Notes under the pieces: model-generated
Seen by the model: the letters and a program-made list of their open reading frames with translations, nothing else
The model's database searches: none
Told to the model about the DNA's origin: nothing
Position numbers and translations under genes: made by a program
Shown here: positions 1-8,725 of the stretch, piece by piece
Numbering within the stretch: the stretch's first letter is position 1
Layout: every line of letters begins with the position of its first letter
Virus record (IMG/VR): IMGVR_UViG_3300038760_000054
Coordinates: 1-38,660 of that record
Source of the DNA: a virus
Direction: 5' to 3' (one strand)
Length of the DNA: 38,660 nucleotides

Positions 1-99
1 GAGCCGCTAACATAAAGGGCTTGGCCGGACGCTGATGCGTATGGCGTACCTCCGGTGAGGTCCAAACCCATCTCTAGGGCATTGACAACAACACTTACG
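1..99. repeat. Terminal direct repeat, left copy
   Basis: These 99 bases are identical to 38562-38660. The copy lies inside the tailspike gene, and the reading frame continues without a break when the two copies are merged. A repeat of this size at both ends of a contig is typical of an assembler k-mer overlap on a circular or circularly permuted molecule, as expected for a headful-packaging P22-like phage. A genuine short terminal repeat cannot be excluded from sequence alone. Confidence 0.95.
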
Positions 100-2993
100 T
101 TGTCGCCTGCTTGGATAAATGCAGAACGTTCAGTCCGAAGGCTGTTAACTTCAAGGATGCCGCCACTAGCGGATTTTACAGTGTTCCCGCCGACCGTAGC
201 CGTGGTATAACCCCCGCCGAATTTACAGTCCTCTGTGGTAATACGTATGTCGGGCAGCTCAAAGGTCCGTTTAACTTCAACCGCTGAGTTACAGAAGTAA
301 AAGTTACCGCGAATCCTACAAACAGACCCAACCCCTGCTGTACTCTCTGCCGATGCGTAAATGCCAAGATCCACAGCGCCGGTACAGCTACCGATGCTTA
401 GATCAAGATTGCTACCAACCGCAAATATGTGACTGTCCCCACCTGCTGTGCGATAATCCACGCCAGCATAAGTGCGCTCCAAATGGATCTTCGCACTGCT
501 GTGATTGGTGGCGTTCAATGAGAACAGATCGTTCGATTGGCCTCCCCCACTATTCGGCTGTTGTTGGCAATCATAAGAGCCGCCTACCCAGCTTAATACA
601 TGGTCCGTACCCGTGCCTGTGGTCACTTGGATCATATCGCTGTCTGCGGCAAACCCGGCTAGAGCATTAATTTCAACTCCCGCAGATATCCGCACGTCTA
701 TGTCTGTATTTAGGGCATGGCCTAACGTGGACGAGATGCCGTAAATTCCGGGTTGAATGATTTCCCCCTGGTTCCCTAGGAACACATAATCCATCCACGC
801 CTGCATCTCTGTAGTCTCGTCTGACCCGTCAGCTACAGCGCCGAAATGCTGGGGCACCGGCGACCCAAACGGCAACCAGTCCTGCATGTCGGCTATCGCC
901 GTAGCCCCCGCGCTTTTGACGTAGGATATCCCCTGGGACTTTGTGACAAATCCATCTTGAGCCGACTTGGCGCTTGCAATATCAGCGGCGAGGCTAGACC
1001 TAAGAACGTAAGCCTCCTCGATGCCGCCCTCGTTGCTGGTGATTACAGTGTTTGTTCCGTTGTCTAGGATGTCGGTTGTGGTGTTGGAGAACACCGACCC
1101 GCCTATGATGCGGGTGTCTGTCGCCGTGCTTTCTACATCCAAGCCAATGTCATTCCCTCGGGAGGTACAACCGATCAAAGATGTGTTGAAAAGGTTAGCA
1201 CCGACCTCAAACCCTGTACCGCTATTGCCTCGCGCAACACAGGCAGACATTGTGATTTGGTCCCCATTTGTACCGTTGACGCCTTCGTCAAGAATAAACC
1301 CATCAATCCCGTTGGTCGCATAACAAGCTTCTAGCCCGCATTCACGCTGCGAAATCCTTGCCGCCTCCCCGCAGTTGTTCAGAGACATTTTCGAAACTGC
1401 AATATTGAGCGCGTCGATCCGCAAGCCCTGCATTTTCTGGATAGGTGATGTGCCTACGGTTTCAGCGGATGGCTCAACATACCCATTTGATACGGTCGTA
1501 TGATCCAGAGCATTGAAATTGCTATCAGCATCCTTCAACACCCGAACACCGACAAGGCCCAACTGGCTGGCAGGGGTTCCGTTTAAAGGCGCTTGCCAGT
1601 CTGTGACACTGTGTTCGCCAAGGCTCCAACCAGACCTAAGATCAATCCCCGCCTGTGGCGTTGCTAGGCCATCCAGAGCCAGCCCAAACCGTTTGACATA
1701 AAGCCCCTCGATACGGTTGCCATACCCTGTGCCATCGTCGTTTTTGCAGTCAATCCCATCTGCGCCCGTGTCCTCAATCCGGGTGTTCCGAATAAGGCAA
1801 TCCTTATGCCCCTCTCGCTGGAACCCAATCCCGTAATAAATAGTGTCGTGAATATACAACTCATCCAAAACGGCCCGCTCGCATCCATCGGACACGCTTA
1901 CCCCGGCGTTGTGGAAGTCGCTTGCAGTCGGAAGGGTTTGGTTCGCCCGGTTGCCGTCTATTTCAATCTCAGAAACGCCGCAATCTGATACAGAAATAAG
2001 CCCTAAGTCGCTGTCTGCCCGCGCGCCAAGCTTAACTACGTGTGCATTCTCGCTATCCCCAAGTTTCAGGACGGCCCCAACATCTCCTATAATTCTGATG
2101 TTGTCGTTAAGGATGTGGATGCACACCCGATCATCCCATGTGGATGGGGTAACGCTCTGATCTGTAACAATGTGGACGCCAGACAAAACCCTAACATCGC
2201 CGCCGCCAAGGCTGTTTTGATACGCCACCGCATCAAGAACCCCCTGAGTTGTATCAGTTGTTCCAGGCGTCACGTTCTCTAGGAAGTGATCAGCATACAC
2301 GTCGCCGAAGGGCTTCCATCCCGGCAAGTCAGTTATTGCCGATGATGTGTTGTCAAAAACATATGACAGCCCCCCCGCCGTTACCGTTGTCCCGTTTTCT
2401 TCAGACAACCCCGGCGCTGCCGACACAAAGTCGCTTCGCAAATCATAAGAACCCTCCGTACCGATTGCCCCCGTCACTACTCTAATAGTGACCTCGATGT
2501 TATCGGTGCCTTCTGGGGGGGCCTCGGAAAATGTCAGGTCAGCCCCAGATAGGCTGTATGTGTTTTTATACTGCGGGATTCCCCAGACAAGAATAAGGGT
2601 GTTATCAACGCTAGACGGGGTTGTCGCTAAGGTGAAGAATCTATTCGCCCCATCCCCTGAAAGGTACTCAACAAAATCTGAAGTTCTGAGAAGGGATGAG
2701 TCAGACGAAAACAGGCTGGAATAAATCTGCGCGCCCTCACTGTCCTCTACCGTGATCGAGAAATCACCGTCTGCAAAGAAGTTGGAAGGCGAACCCCCAT
2801 TATCAGGGTAGCCTTGCACCGTCCGGATGGGCTGCAGGGCCGCAGTCACAAGGGTTTGGTCCCAGTACACAGTAACCGGGTTGGTTTTCGCGTCCAGGCC
2901 AGCCACACCCACATAGATGTTGCCTCCCTCTAGTGACCCGCCGTCAACGTCGGTAAAAAAGGGATACGGGTTGTCAATCGTAATGGTCGTCAT
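1..2993 (-). CDS. Tailspike protein, N-terminal 997 codons (continues at the right end)
   Basis: The start ATG at 2993 overlaps the stop of the gp16-like gene as ATGA. The frame stays open to base 1 and continues into 37868-38561, giving 1228 residues in all. The first ~115 residues resemble the P22 tailspike head-binding domain: an early NPYPFFTDVDGG motif, then IYVGVAGLDAKTNPVTVYWD. A first right-handed beta-helix appears to begin near residue 235 (TPGTTDTTQGVLDAV). A second begins near residue 715 with the FGAVADGSDE pattern typical of pectate-lyase-fold tailspikes. The protein should trimerise at the tail and bind or cleave surface polysaccharide. The exact carbohydrate activity cannot be read from the sequence. 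It is the first gene after the ejection-protein block, as gene 9 is in P22. Confidence 0.9.
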   Translation of the reverse strand, partial: MTTITIDNPYPFFTDVDGGSLEGGNIYVGVAGLDAKTNPVTVYWDQTLVTAALQPIRTVQGYPDNGGSPSNFFADGDFSITVEDSEGAQIYSSLFSSDSSLLRTSDFVEYLSGDGANRFFTLATTPSSVDNTLILVWGIPQYKNTYSLSGADLTFSEAPPEGTDNIEVTIRVVTGAIGTEGSYDLRSDFVSAAPGLSEENGTTVTAGGLSYVFDNTSSAITDLPGWKPFGDVYADHFLENVTPGTTDTTQGVLDAVAYQNSLGGGDVRVLSGVHIVTDQSVTPSTWDDRVCIHILNDNIRIIGDVGAVLKLGDSENAHVVKLGARADSDLGLISVSDCGVSEIEIDGNRANQTLPTASDFHNAGVSVSDGCERAVLDELYIHDTIYYGIGFQREGHKDCLIRNTRIEDTGADGIDCKNDDGTGYGNRIEGLYVKRFGLALDGLATPQAGIDLRSGWSLGEHSVTDWQAPLNGTPASQLGLVGVRVLKDADSNFNALDHTTVSNGYVEPSAETVGTSPIQKMQGLRIDALNIAVSKMSLNNCGEAARISQRECGLEACYATNGIDGFILDEGVNGTNGDQITMSACVARGNSGTGFEVGANLFNTSLIGCTSRGNDIGLDVESTATDTRIIGGSVFSNTTTDILDNGTNTVITSNEGGIEEAYVLRSSLAADIASAKSAQDGFVTKSQGISYVKSAGATAIADMQDWLPFGSPVPQHFGAVADGSDETTEMQAWMDYVFLGNQGEIIQPGIYGISSTLGHALNTDIDVRISAGVEINALAGFAADSDMIQVTTGTGTDHVLSWVGGSYDCQQQPNSGGGQSNDLFSLNATNHSSAKIHLERTYAGVDYRTAGGDSHIFAVGSNLDLSIGSCTGAVDLGIYASAESTAGVGSVCRIRGNFYFCNSAVEVKRTFELPDIRITTEDCKFGGGYTTATVGGNTVKSASGGILEVNSLRTERSAFIQAGDNVSVVVNALEMGLDLTGGTPYASASGQALYVSG

Positions 2994-5764
2994 TGTGCGC
3001 CCTCCTCGGGCTGTTGCGCGGCTCTTGTACCACCACGGAAGGCTGCAAGCGATCCAGTCACAGAAAGGGCGTTAGCTATCATCCTAGACTTTGCCTCTGA
3101 TAAAGGTTGACCAGCGATGGCTTCATTTATTGCATCTAGCGCCTTGGTTACATTTGTTCCCCTGACTTCCGTTAGGGATGTTGCAATTTCCTGCATAAGA
3201 GCAGCACGTCGCGCTTGGTCCGCTTGGGGGGTTGTGTCGGCTAGAACTTGGGTTATTCTCCGAACCGCCCCAACTGGCTCCCCTCTCGCAAGAGTGCCCA
3301 GAACGCCTGGGGTGGTTACCTCGTCAACTGCGGCCTGTCCTGCCTGCCTGACAGCAGTAGCAGACCCGCGAGACACTGCCGCGCGTGTCGCAAGCTGTGG
3401 GACCTCTGCCTCCATTAGCTTACTAATACGCCTTGCAGCCTCTGGGCCTATTGCGGCCTCAATCTTGGCTGTAGTGGCGCGCGAGGAAAGCGATTGAATC
3501 GCCTGCCGTACTTCCCGCGCGTCTAGGTTTTGGTCCGAGGCCACAGAGCGAACATTTGACATTCCCTCCTCAAGAGCCTCCCGAAGACCGCGCTTGAATG
3601 CAGACTTCTCAGCCTTAGACGCGCCCTCCATTTGCGCAGCAACATCCTCTAGCCGCACGTTTTGGGTAAGCACACCACGGCCCATGGCTAGAGCGTTATC
3701 CTCTGCAATCTTGTTGCCCCCAAGCCTAACAGCCCGGCCATATGTCGGGACCGCTTCAGTTAGTGCAACCCTAAGATCTGACGCCAAACTAGCCGCGCCG
3801 ATACCTTCCCGGCTCAATCGTCCGAACTGGTCTTTCGTTTCCTCGGCAATGCCGCCTAGCTGGATTTTGATTTCATTCAACTGCTGCACGTTTAGGGGAT
3901 TCGTGAACGTCACTGTTCCATCGTCCGCAATGCTCGCCATAATCTGCTGGTTTTTCGTCCCTGCAATCTGCATGGCGTCGTTTGCGTCTTGAACCGCTCG
4001 GTTGAGTGTCTTGCTTGGAATGCGGTCAAGTACCCCCTCAATCTCCCGCCCCGCTGGGCTGGCGTAGTTGATAGGCTGCTCAAATGCCGCGTTGTAGGCT
4101 GTTCGCCTTGCTGCAGCAGACCCTTGGGATATCTCTCTAGCCGCCGCCTTAACTCCACCGGGTTTGCCTAGGATGGCATCGAATGCAGACCGCAACTTAG
4201 GGCCGCTTTCCGCCGCTCTGGCTTCAACAGCCTCCCGGCCTACGCGCAAAGCCCCGCCACCTTCAGCCATAGCCGTGTCAAGGGCCTGCGCCGTTGCCGG
4301 TCCTGCATCTGCCAACATGGCCTGATCGCCTACCGCGCCGAGCCGGGCCTGTGCTGCGGGTAGGTCCTCAACAGATAGAGCATTTTTAACGACACGAGCG
4401 GCGTTGGGGCTTAAGCCAAGCTCCCTTGCAATCACGCCGATATCTGCTGATTTGAAAAAATCAATCGCGTTTCTAACCCCTGCACTAATAGCCGGGGTCA
4501 ATCCGCCAACTATGCCGCCGAATGCGCCGCCTGTTATGGCGTCTTCCTGTGCTAAACTAGCCCTTTCCTCTAGGGTCTGTCCCCTGCCAGCACCAGCGAA
4601 ACCGCCCTCTATTGATCCGGCTAATGCGCCTCCGCCTGCGCCTAAAGCCATTTGCGCGGCTAAAGATTCAGGAGCCGCCGCAAGAATGGCAGGGCCAGCC
4701 GTAGCAATAGCCGCAGGAGCTGCAGCCAGACCACCGGCCACCTGTAACGCCATAGTTTGCCCTGGGCGTTCCTCTGCCATAGCGCGCTGTCCCGCCCGCG
4801 TTGCTTGTTGTGCATCCTCAGAAAATAAACCGATTGCCTCGTCTGCGAATTGACCAACAAAGGGAACCCCTTGAATTGCCGTCGCACCGCGCGCCGCAAT
4901 CGGGTTCTGTGCAATCAATTGTTCATTTACACCGCTGCGAAATGCCCCCGCTGGGGTGGCACCCTCTAGGATGCGCCCAACCGTTTCGGGGTCCACTGTG
5001 GCCATGGCTGGGCCTACAAAGCCTTGTGTTCCGTCTGGCTGTGAATATACCACGCCGCCATCATCTGTGCTGGCAATGACGCGCGCACCGGCTGGCAAGT
5101 CCCGCCCGCCTGACAGAATGTTCGTAACGATCCCGGTATTAACGTCGCTTAGATCGCCTCGGTTGTAAGCGTCAATGATTGTTGGGGTTAATTGCTGCGC
5201 TGTCAGACCTTGCTGCGCTGGCGCGGCCTGCTGTTGCGTTGGGGCGACCTCTGGAAACGCGGCCTCATACCTAGCGCGGCTTTCTGGCGTCCCGCCGCCC
5301 TCTCGGTACAGTCTGTGGAGCCGTTCAACTGGGCTTTCCTGCAGCGTGTCAGAGTCGGGACCGCCTGCCGCAACGGAAGAACCGCCGCCGCCCTGTGTGC
5401 TGAGAGGGCGCAGAAACTGCCTCTTAAACACATCCGCCGCCTCTTCGGCTGTGGTTGTCTGTAAAAGAGATTGACCGGCCCTTCTCTCTGTCGTTGCAAG
5501 TTCCTGCAGGGCAAAGTCCAATTGTGTATCCTGGTCGCTAACCGGAACCCCGCGCGATTGGGCAAATGCCTCCAGTTCACGCCGACGCGGACCGGTATGC
5601 TGGAATAGGCCGAATCCGCCACGGGAACCGGGAACAATAGGGCTTATCTCATTGATGCCAGGATTGAACCCACTTTCGCGGCTTATCTCGTTGGCAATGC
5701 CCTCTGCAACATGAGGCGCTAGGCCGCGATTGATAAGCCCTTGAACTACCTCCGCGCGGGCCAT
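2990..5764 (-). CDS. gp16-like ejection protein with N-terminal lysozyme domain
   Basis: 924 residues, against about 609 in P22 gp16. Residues 1-125 look like the phage tail-lysozyme family (Phage_lysozyme2 type), with the ISRESGF motif (candidate catalytic Glu30), then SRGGFGLFQHTGPRR. Residues ~335-400 are Ala/Gly-rich and hydrophobic and could insert into a membrane. The rest is largely helical. It is last of the gp7-gp20-gp16 series, the P22 order for proteins ejected into the cell to form a DNA conduit. The ATG overlaps the gp20-like stop (TAATG). Inference: it digests local peptidoglycan and helps DNA cross the inner membrane. The family assignment rests on gene order and N-terminal motifs, as ejection proteins diverge fast. 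Confidence 0.8.
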   Translation of the reverse strand: MARAEVVQGLINRGLAPHVAEGIANEISRESGFNPGINEISPIVPGSRGGFGLFQHTGPRRRELEAFAQSRGVPVSDQDTQLDFALQELATTERRAGQSLLQTTTAEEAADVFKRQFLRPLSTQGGGGSSVAAGGPDSDTLQESPVERLHRLYREGGGTPESRARYEAAFPEVAPTQQQAAPAQQGLTAQQLTPTIIDAYNRGDLSDVNTGIVTNILSGGRDLPAGARVIASTDDGGVVYSQPDGTQGFVGPAMATVDPETVGRILEGATPAGAFRSGVNEQLIAQNPIAARGATAIQGVPFVGQFADEAIGLFSEDAQQATRAGQRAMAEERPGQTMALQVAGGLAAAPAAIATAGPAILAAAPESLAAQMALGAGGGALAGSIEGGFAGAGRGQTLEERASLAQEDAITGGAFGGIVGGLTPAISAGVRNAIDFFKSADIGVIARELGLSPNAARVVKNALSVEDLPAAQARLGAVGDQAMLADAGPATAQALDTAMAEGGGALRVGREAVEARAAESGPKLRSAFDAILGKPGGVKAAAREISQGSAAARRTAYNAAFEQPINYASPAGREIEGVLDRIPSKTLNRAVQDANDAMQIAGTKNQQIMASIADDGTVTFTNPLNVQQLNEIKIQLGGIAEETKDQFGRLSREGIGAASLASDLRVALTEAVPTYGRAVRLGGNKIAEDNALAMGRGVLTQNVRLEDVAAQMEGASKAEKSAFKRGLREALEEGMSNVRSVASDQNLDAREVRQAIQSLSSRATTAKIEAAIGPEAARRISKLMEAEVPQLATRAAVSRGSATAVRQAGQAAVDEVTTPGVLGTLARGEPVGAVRRITQVLADTTPQADQARRAALMQEIATSLTEVRGTNVTKALDAINEAIAGQPLSEAKSRMIANALSVTGSLAAFRGGTRAAQQPEEGAQ

Positions 5765-7167
5765 TACTGGTTAGCTCCCAGTTGGTTTAGGAGCGCGTCA
5801 AGTTCATCGTCTGGGCTTACCCCCGCCTGTGGTGCTCCCTCCTGCACCTCACCAGCTCGGTTATTTACTATCCAGTCCGAAAGCGTATTTCCCGGCCTTC
5901 CAAGGAACTGCGCCGCGTCTAGTAACATAGCCGCCACTTTTTCTTGCGCGGTCTGCTTCTCTTGCAGCCATGCGCGAAGATCAGGGGCGGAAAGGTTGCG
6001 AGGCGCTGCGGTTTCCATTGCCAATTGCATCTCGCCTGCGCTTAAGGCCCCGAATGTAGTTGCAGAGATAACGTCTAGCCCCATACGATCAAGGGCGTTT
6101 TGAAGTGAAGCACTCTCTTTGGTGATGTCAGGAAGACGGCGATAAATAAGACCAGCCTTAGCGCCCTCGTCAATGGATGTTATGGCCTCCTGGATGTTGG
6201 AAATGCTTGCTCGTGTCTTGCTGAATTGGTCGAACAAGTCGCCGCTTTTGGCCGTGGCTTGTTTGGCTGCGTCCACGGTTGAGGCGGCAACCCCTCCCAG
6301 ATCCACGACTCCCTCAAGCTTTCCCGTTTCTCGGAACAGTGCCCTTTGACCCTGGGTCATCGTTTCGAACTCATTGGCCTCTGCGACCACGCGCGCGGCT
6401 TCCGCCCCGGTGACAATATCCCCAGATGGATTCGTGACTTTGTTAGGAGTGTTCTCGTCGTTGAAGACCTTGATCGTGGTTCCGTTGTCGAAGTTTCGCA
6501 CGGTCTGAACTGATGGCCCCTTGCCTAGAAGGCTGTCGAATGTCGTGCCCCCTAACACCTTCAGCGGCACACCAACCGCGACCAAAGCGCTCTCTGGGTC
6601 AGCCTTGAACATGTCCAGGTAAGCTTGAGTTTGCTGTGCCTCTTCCTCGCGTCCCGGCGTGTTGTTTAGTGCCTCAATCCGACCTTCAAGAAGGGCTGTT
6701 GTTCTTTCCAAATCACCGGACTTGATAGCCGCCTTAATGGAAGCAAACGTCTCCCCCATAAACAACAGCGTTGATTGCTGTTGCGCCTTGTCCAATATCT
6801 GCCAAGCTTGATTCATCTCTGTGGCAAGGTCAGGGTTTCGGGTGATTAGAGAAGCAAACCCTTCCGCCGTTGGGTTGTCCGCCAGAACCTCAAGATCCGC
6901 CTGCATTTGAATGCCCTTCTGGCGTTCCCGATCAGCGTCAGCCAAAGCCGTTTGACGGTCCTGCTGGCCCTGCTCAAACAAAACGTTGCCCTGCCCGAAC
7001 CGCGTATCGGCTTGCTGCTGCTCTACGCCTTGGCGCTCAAACGCCGCCCGGTCCCGTGCCAGCAATTCAGGGCGCAATGCCTGGGCTTGGCCGAACTCTA
7101 GGCCCTGCCGAACAGCGTCAAGTGGGTCCTGGACGCCTTTGAATGTAAAGTCTAACGGCTGTACCAT
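5764..7167 (-). CDS. gp20-like DNA ejection protein
   Basis: 467 residues, close to P22 gp20 (471). The first ~90 residues are rich in Gln, Arg and Ala and look alpha-helical. A short conserved-looking segment (TTFGALSAGEMQLAMETA) lies near residues 390-407, and the C-terminus is acidic (DDELDALLNQLG). There is no signal peptide or transmembrane segment. It sits between the gp7-like and gp16-like genes exactly as in P22, so I infer a virion protein ejected with the genome. The primary sequence is not diagnostic by itself, so the call depends mainly on synteny, length and composition. Confidence 0.75.
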   Translation of the reverse strand: MVQPLDFTFKGVQDPLDAVRQGLEFGQAQALRPELLARDRAAFERQGVEQQQADTRFGQGNVLFEQGQQDRQTALADADRERQKGIQMQADLEVLADNPTAEGFASLITRNPDLATEMNQAWQILDKAQQQSTLLFMGETFASIKAAIKSGDLERTTALLEGRIEALNNTPGREEEAQQTQAYLDMFKADPESALVAVGVPLKVLGGTTFDSLLGKGPSVQTVRNFDNGTTIKVFNDENTPNKVTNPSGDIVTGAEAARVVAEANEFETMTQGQRALFRETGKLEGVVDLGGVAASTVDAAKQATAKSGDLFDQFSKTRASISNIQEAITSIDEGAKAGLIYRRLPDITKESASLQNALDRMGLDVISATTFGALSAGEMQLAMETAAPRNLSAPDLRAWLQEKQTAQEKVAAMLLDAAQFLGRPGNTLSDWIVNNRAGEVQEGAPQAGVSPDDELDALLNQLGANQ

Positions 7168-7168
7168 A

Positions 7169-7867
7169 TTAGAATCCTATCCCCAAACCAGATCCGCCGA
7201 ATGCGCCGTTGAATATTGGGCTTTCTCCAAACCCACCGCCACCACCGCCGCCGATGTTCCCAAAACCTTGCGCGAGACCCCCAGCGACTTGCGAAGCTAG
7301 GTTGGCAGACGCTTGCCCGGAGGCTAATGCCCCACCCGCTTGCGCCGCGCCCTGCTGCGCTAAGAGCTGAGAAATGCTGTTGCCGGTATTCTGTGCCGCC
7401 GCCGCCGAATTAGCCGCCGATGCCTGCCCTAGCCCAGCGATGCCGCCGAGGTTGCTGAACTGCTGGTTAATCAAGCCGGATAGAACCTGGGGCCTAAACT
7501 GTCCTAGCGCGGCCTGGGTATTACCACCCCGTAAGCCACCTGTTGCGGATGCGTTCTGTAGTATGCCTTGCTCACCCTGCTCCACAAGAGATTGAAACTG
7601 TGGGCCTTGTTCAATGCGCTGGATTGCGGCCTGTTGCGCCTCGTCTCCAGACAGACCTGCCAATGCAAGCTGTCCGCTAATTGCTGATGTGCCAGCGTTT
7701 ACAAACGGGCTAAGAGCGCGCTGAGCAACATTGAATTGCCTGCGCTGCTCATCGATCCCCGCGAGTGCCGCCGCCGACTGGGACGAAGCAGCCGAGGCCG
7801 CAGCTTTCTTCTGTGACCGTGCCCCAAGTAGAGAGGCCCCGATACCAAGTAAGGCTCCTATTGCCAT
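7169..7867 (-). CDS. gp7-like DNA ejection protein
   Basis: 232 residues (P22 gp7 is 229). It opens with a hydrophobic Gly/Ala stretch (MAIGALLGIGASLLGARSQKK), followed by long Ala/Gln/Ser-rich segments, a GGLRGGNTQAALGQFRPQ motif near residues 110-127, and a glycine-rich tail with a run of seven Gly. Low complexity with an N-terminal hydrophobic helix is usual for gp7-type proteins, which are packaged in the head and ejected to aid DNA entry. It follows the gp14-like gene and precedes the gp20-like gene, as in P22. Confidence 0.8.
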   Translation of the reverse strand: MAIGALLGIGASLLGARSQKKAAASAASSQSAAALAGIDEQRRQFNVAQRALSPFVNAGTSAISGQLALAGLSGDEAQQAAIQRIEQGPQFQSLVEQGEQGILQNASATGGLRGGNTQAALGQFRPQVLSGLINQQFSNLGGIAGLGQASAANSAAAAQNTGNSISQLLAQQGAAQAGGALASGQASANLASQVAGGLAQGFGNIGGGGGGGFGESPIFNGAFGGSGLGIGF

Positions 7868-8310
7868 TATGGAAATTCCTTCCGATAGTCCGCGAACTTC
7901 TCGCCGTACAGGCTCATGATTAGATGGGCGTTGGCTTCTGTGTCCTCGCGCCCGTAGACAAGCAAAAACACGGTCATCACCACGTCATAGAAACCAGCGC
8001 GCCAAACGAATGACACTTCATCAGCCGCCCCTGCGCGCTCCGCTGCATCTGATGCCTGCCACTTCATAATGAATAAGGCTAAGACAGGGCGCAGAGTGAA
8101 CCGGTTCAAGTCAAAGAATGGGTTGAGTGACATACCGACAATAGACGAATACAAAGCGCGATTTAGATCCGCCCTATCAACCTCATCACCGTCCGCTACG
8201 TCATCATAAACCTGCGTCACTGCGTATAGGTCACAAAGCCACTCAACCGCATCAGCGGGAAGCTTTAGGCCGTCTGTCAGGCTATTTCTGATGATTTGCT
8301 CTTCGTTCAT
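7867..8310 (-). CDS. gp14-like head assembly protein
   Basis: 147 residues, in the position of P22 gene 14 just before the gp7 homologue. It is acidic and mostly helical, with a hydrophobic C-terminal half (FYDVVMTVFLLVYGRE), ending in LYGEKFADYRKEFP. P22 gp14 (about 172 residues) is a poorly understood factor linked to ejection-protein incorporation. The link here is positional, with only a general resemblance in size and composition. The start ATG overlaps the stop of a 28-codon upstream reading frame by four bases, which suggests translational coupling. Confidence 0.55.
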   Translation of the reverse strand: MNEEQIIRNSLTDGLKLPADAVEWLCDLYAVTQVYDDVADGDEVDRADLNRALYSSIVGMSLNPFFDLNRFTLRPVLALFIMKWQASDAAERAGAADEVSFVWRAGFYDVVMTVFLLVYGREDTEANAHLIMSLYGEKFADYRKEFP

Positions 8311-8393
8311 GCGTCCAGCCTGTGATAATGGCTGCTGGATGCCGCGAACTCAGCAAGGCTAATGCTATAGCAATTCAATGAATGGCGCAACAT
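8307..8393 (-). CDS. Tiny conserved-position protein, 28 residues
   Basis: A short frame fills the only gap in this part of the late operon. Its ATG overlaps the preceding stop (TGATG at 8393-8391) and its stop overlaps the next start (ATGA at 8310-8307), so it is stitched into the operon at both ends. The product begins MLRHSLNCYSISLAEFAASS and ends SHYHRLDA. I recognise no domain. Double overlap and exact tiling argue for real translation. Alternatively, it only keeps ribosomes moving to the gp14-like gene. Confidence 0.6.
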   Translation of the reverse strand: MLRHSLNCYSISLAEFAASSSHYHRLDA

Positions 8394-8725
8394 CAGCTTA
8401 TAACCCTGCCGGTCACGCGGATATTTAGAGAGATTGCAGCGCTTGCCAGGGTAGAGATTGAATCCCCGGATGCCAGAACATGGCCGAGAACTTCAGGGCA
8501 TAAGTAAGATTCGTCAGCCCTCAATATCCTATCAGTTATCGCCCGGTTACTGTCACCAGCGCTCCCGCCGCTGGGGATGATACTCAGGCTTAACTCAACG
8601 GCACCCGCCCCTGTGTTGGTCACGGAAACCGCGTCTAGGATAGTCACGCCAGACGCAGTGAACTGGGTGGTTTCTACACTCTCAATAAACTTGTATTCAA
8701 CAAGTGGGGCGGGGGTTGTTGTCAT
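8393..8725 (-). CDS. Small beta-rich virion-associated protein, unknown function
   Basis: 110 residues, with alternating hydrophobic and polar residues and many Thr, Ser and Val, which predicts an all-beta fold. It contains VTNTGAGAVELSLSIIPSGG, a pattern seen in Ig-like or jelly-roll accessory proteins. There is no signal peptide. ATGA overlap with the upstream gene shows that it is co-translated with the large protein in the tail-needle slot. It may decorate the tail or cap that protein. P22 has no obvious equivalent, so the function is inferred only from position. Confidence 0.65.
   Translation of the reverse strand: MTTTPAPLVEYKFIESVETTQFTASGVTILDAVSVTNTGAGAVELSLSIIPSGGSAGDSNRAITDRILRADESYLCPEVLGHVLASGDSISTLASAAISLNIRVTGRVIS

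Noticed and set aside
4404-4853. Long plus-strand open frame inside the gp16-like gene
   Set aside because: Antisense shadow of an Ala-rich coding region; no ribosome site and no plus-strand neighbours.
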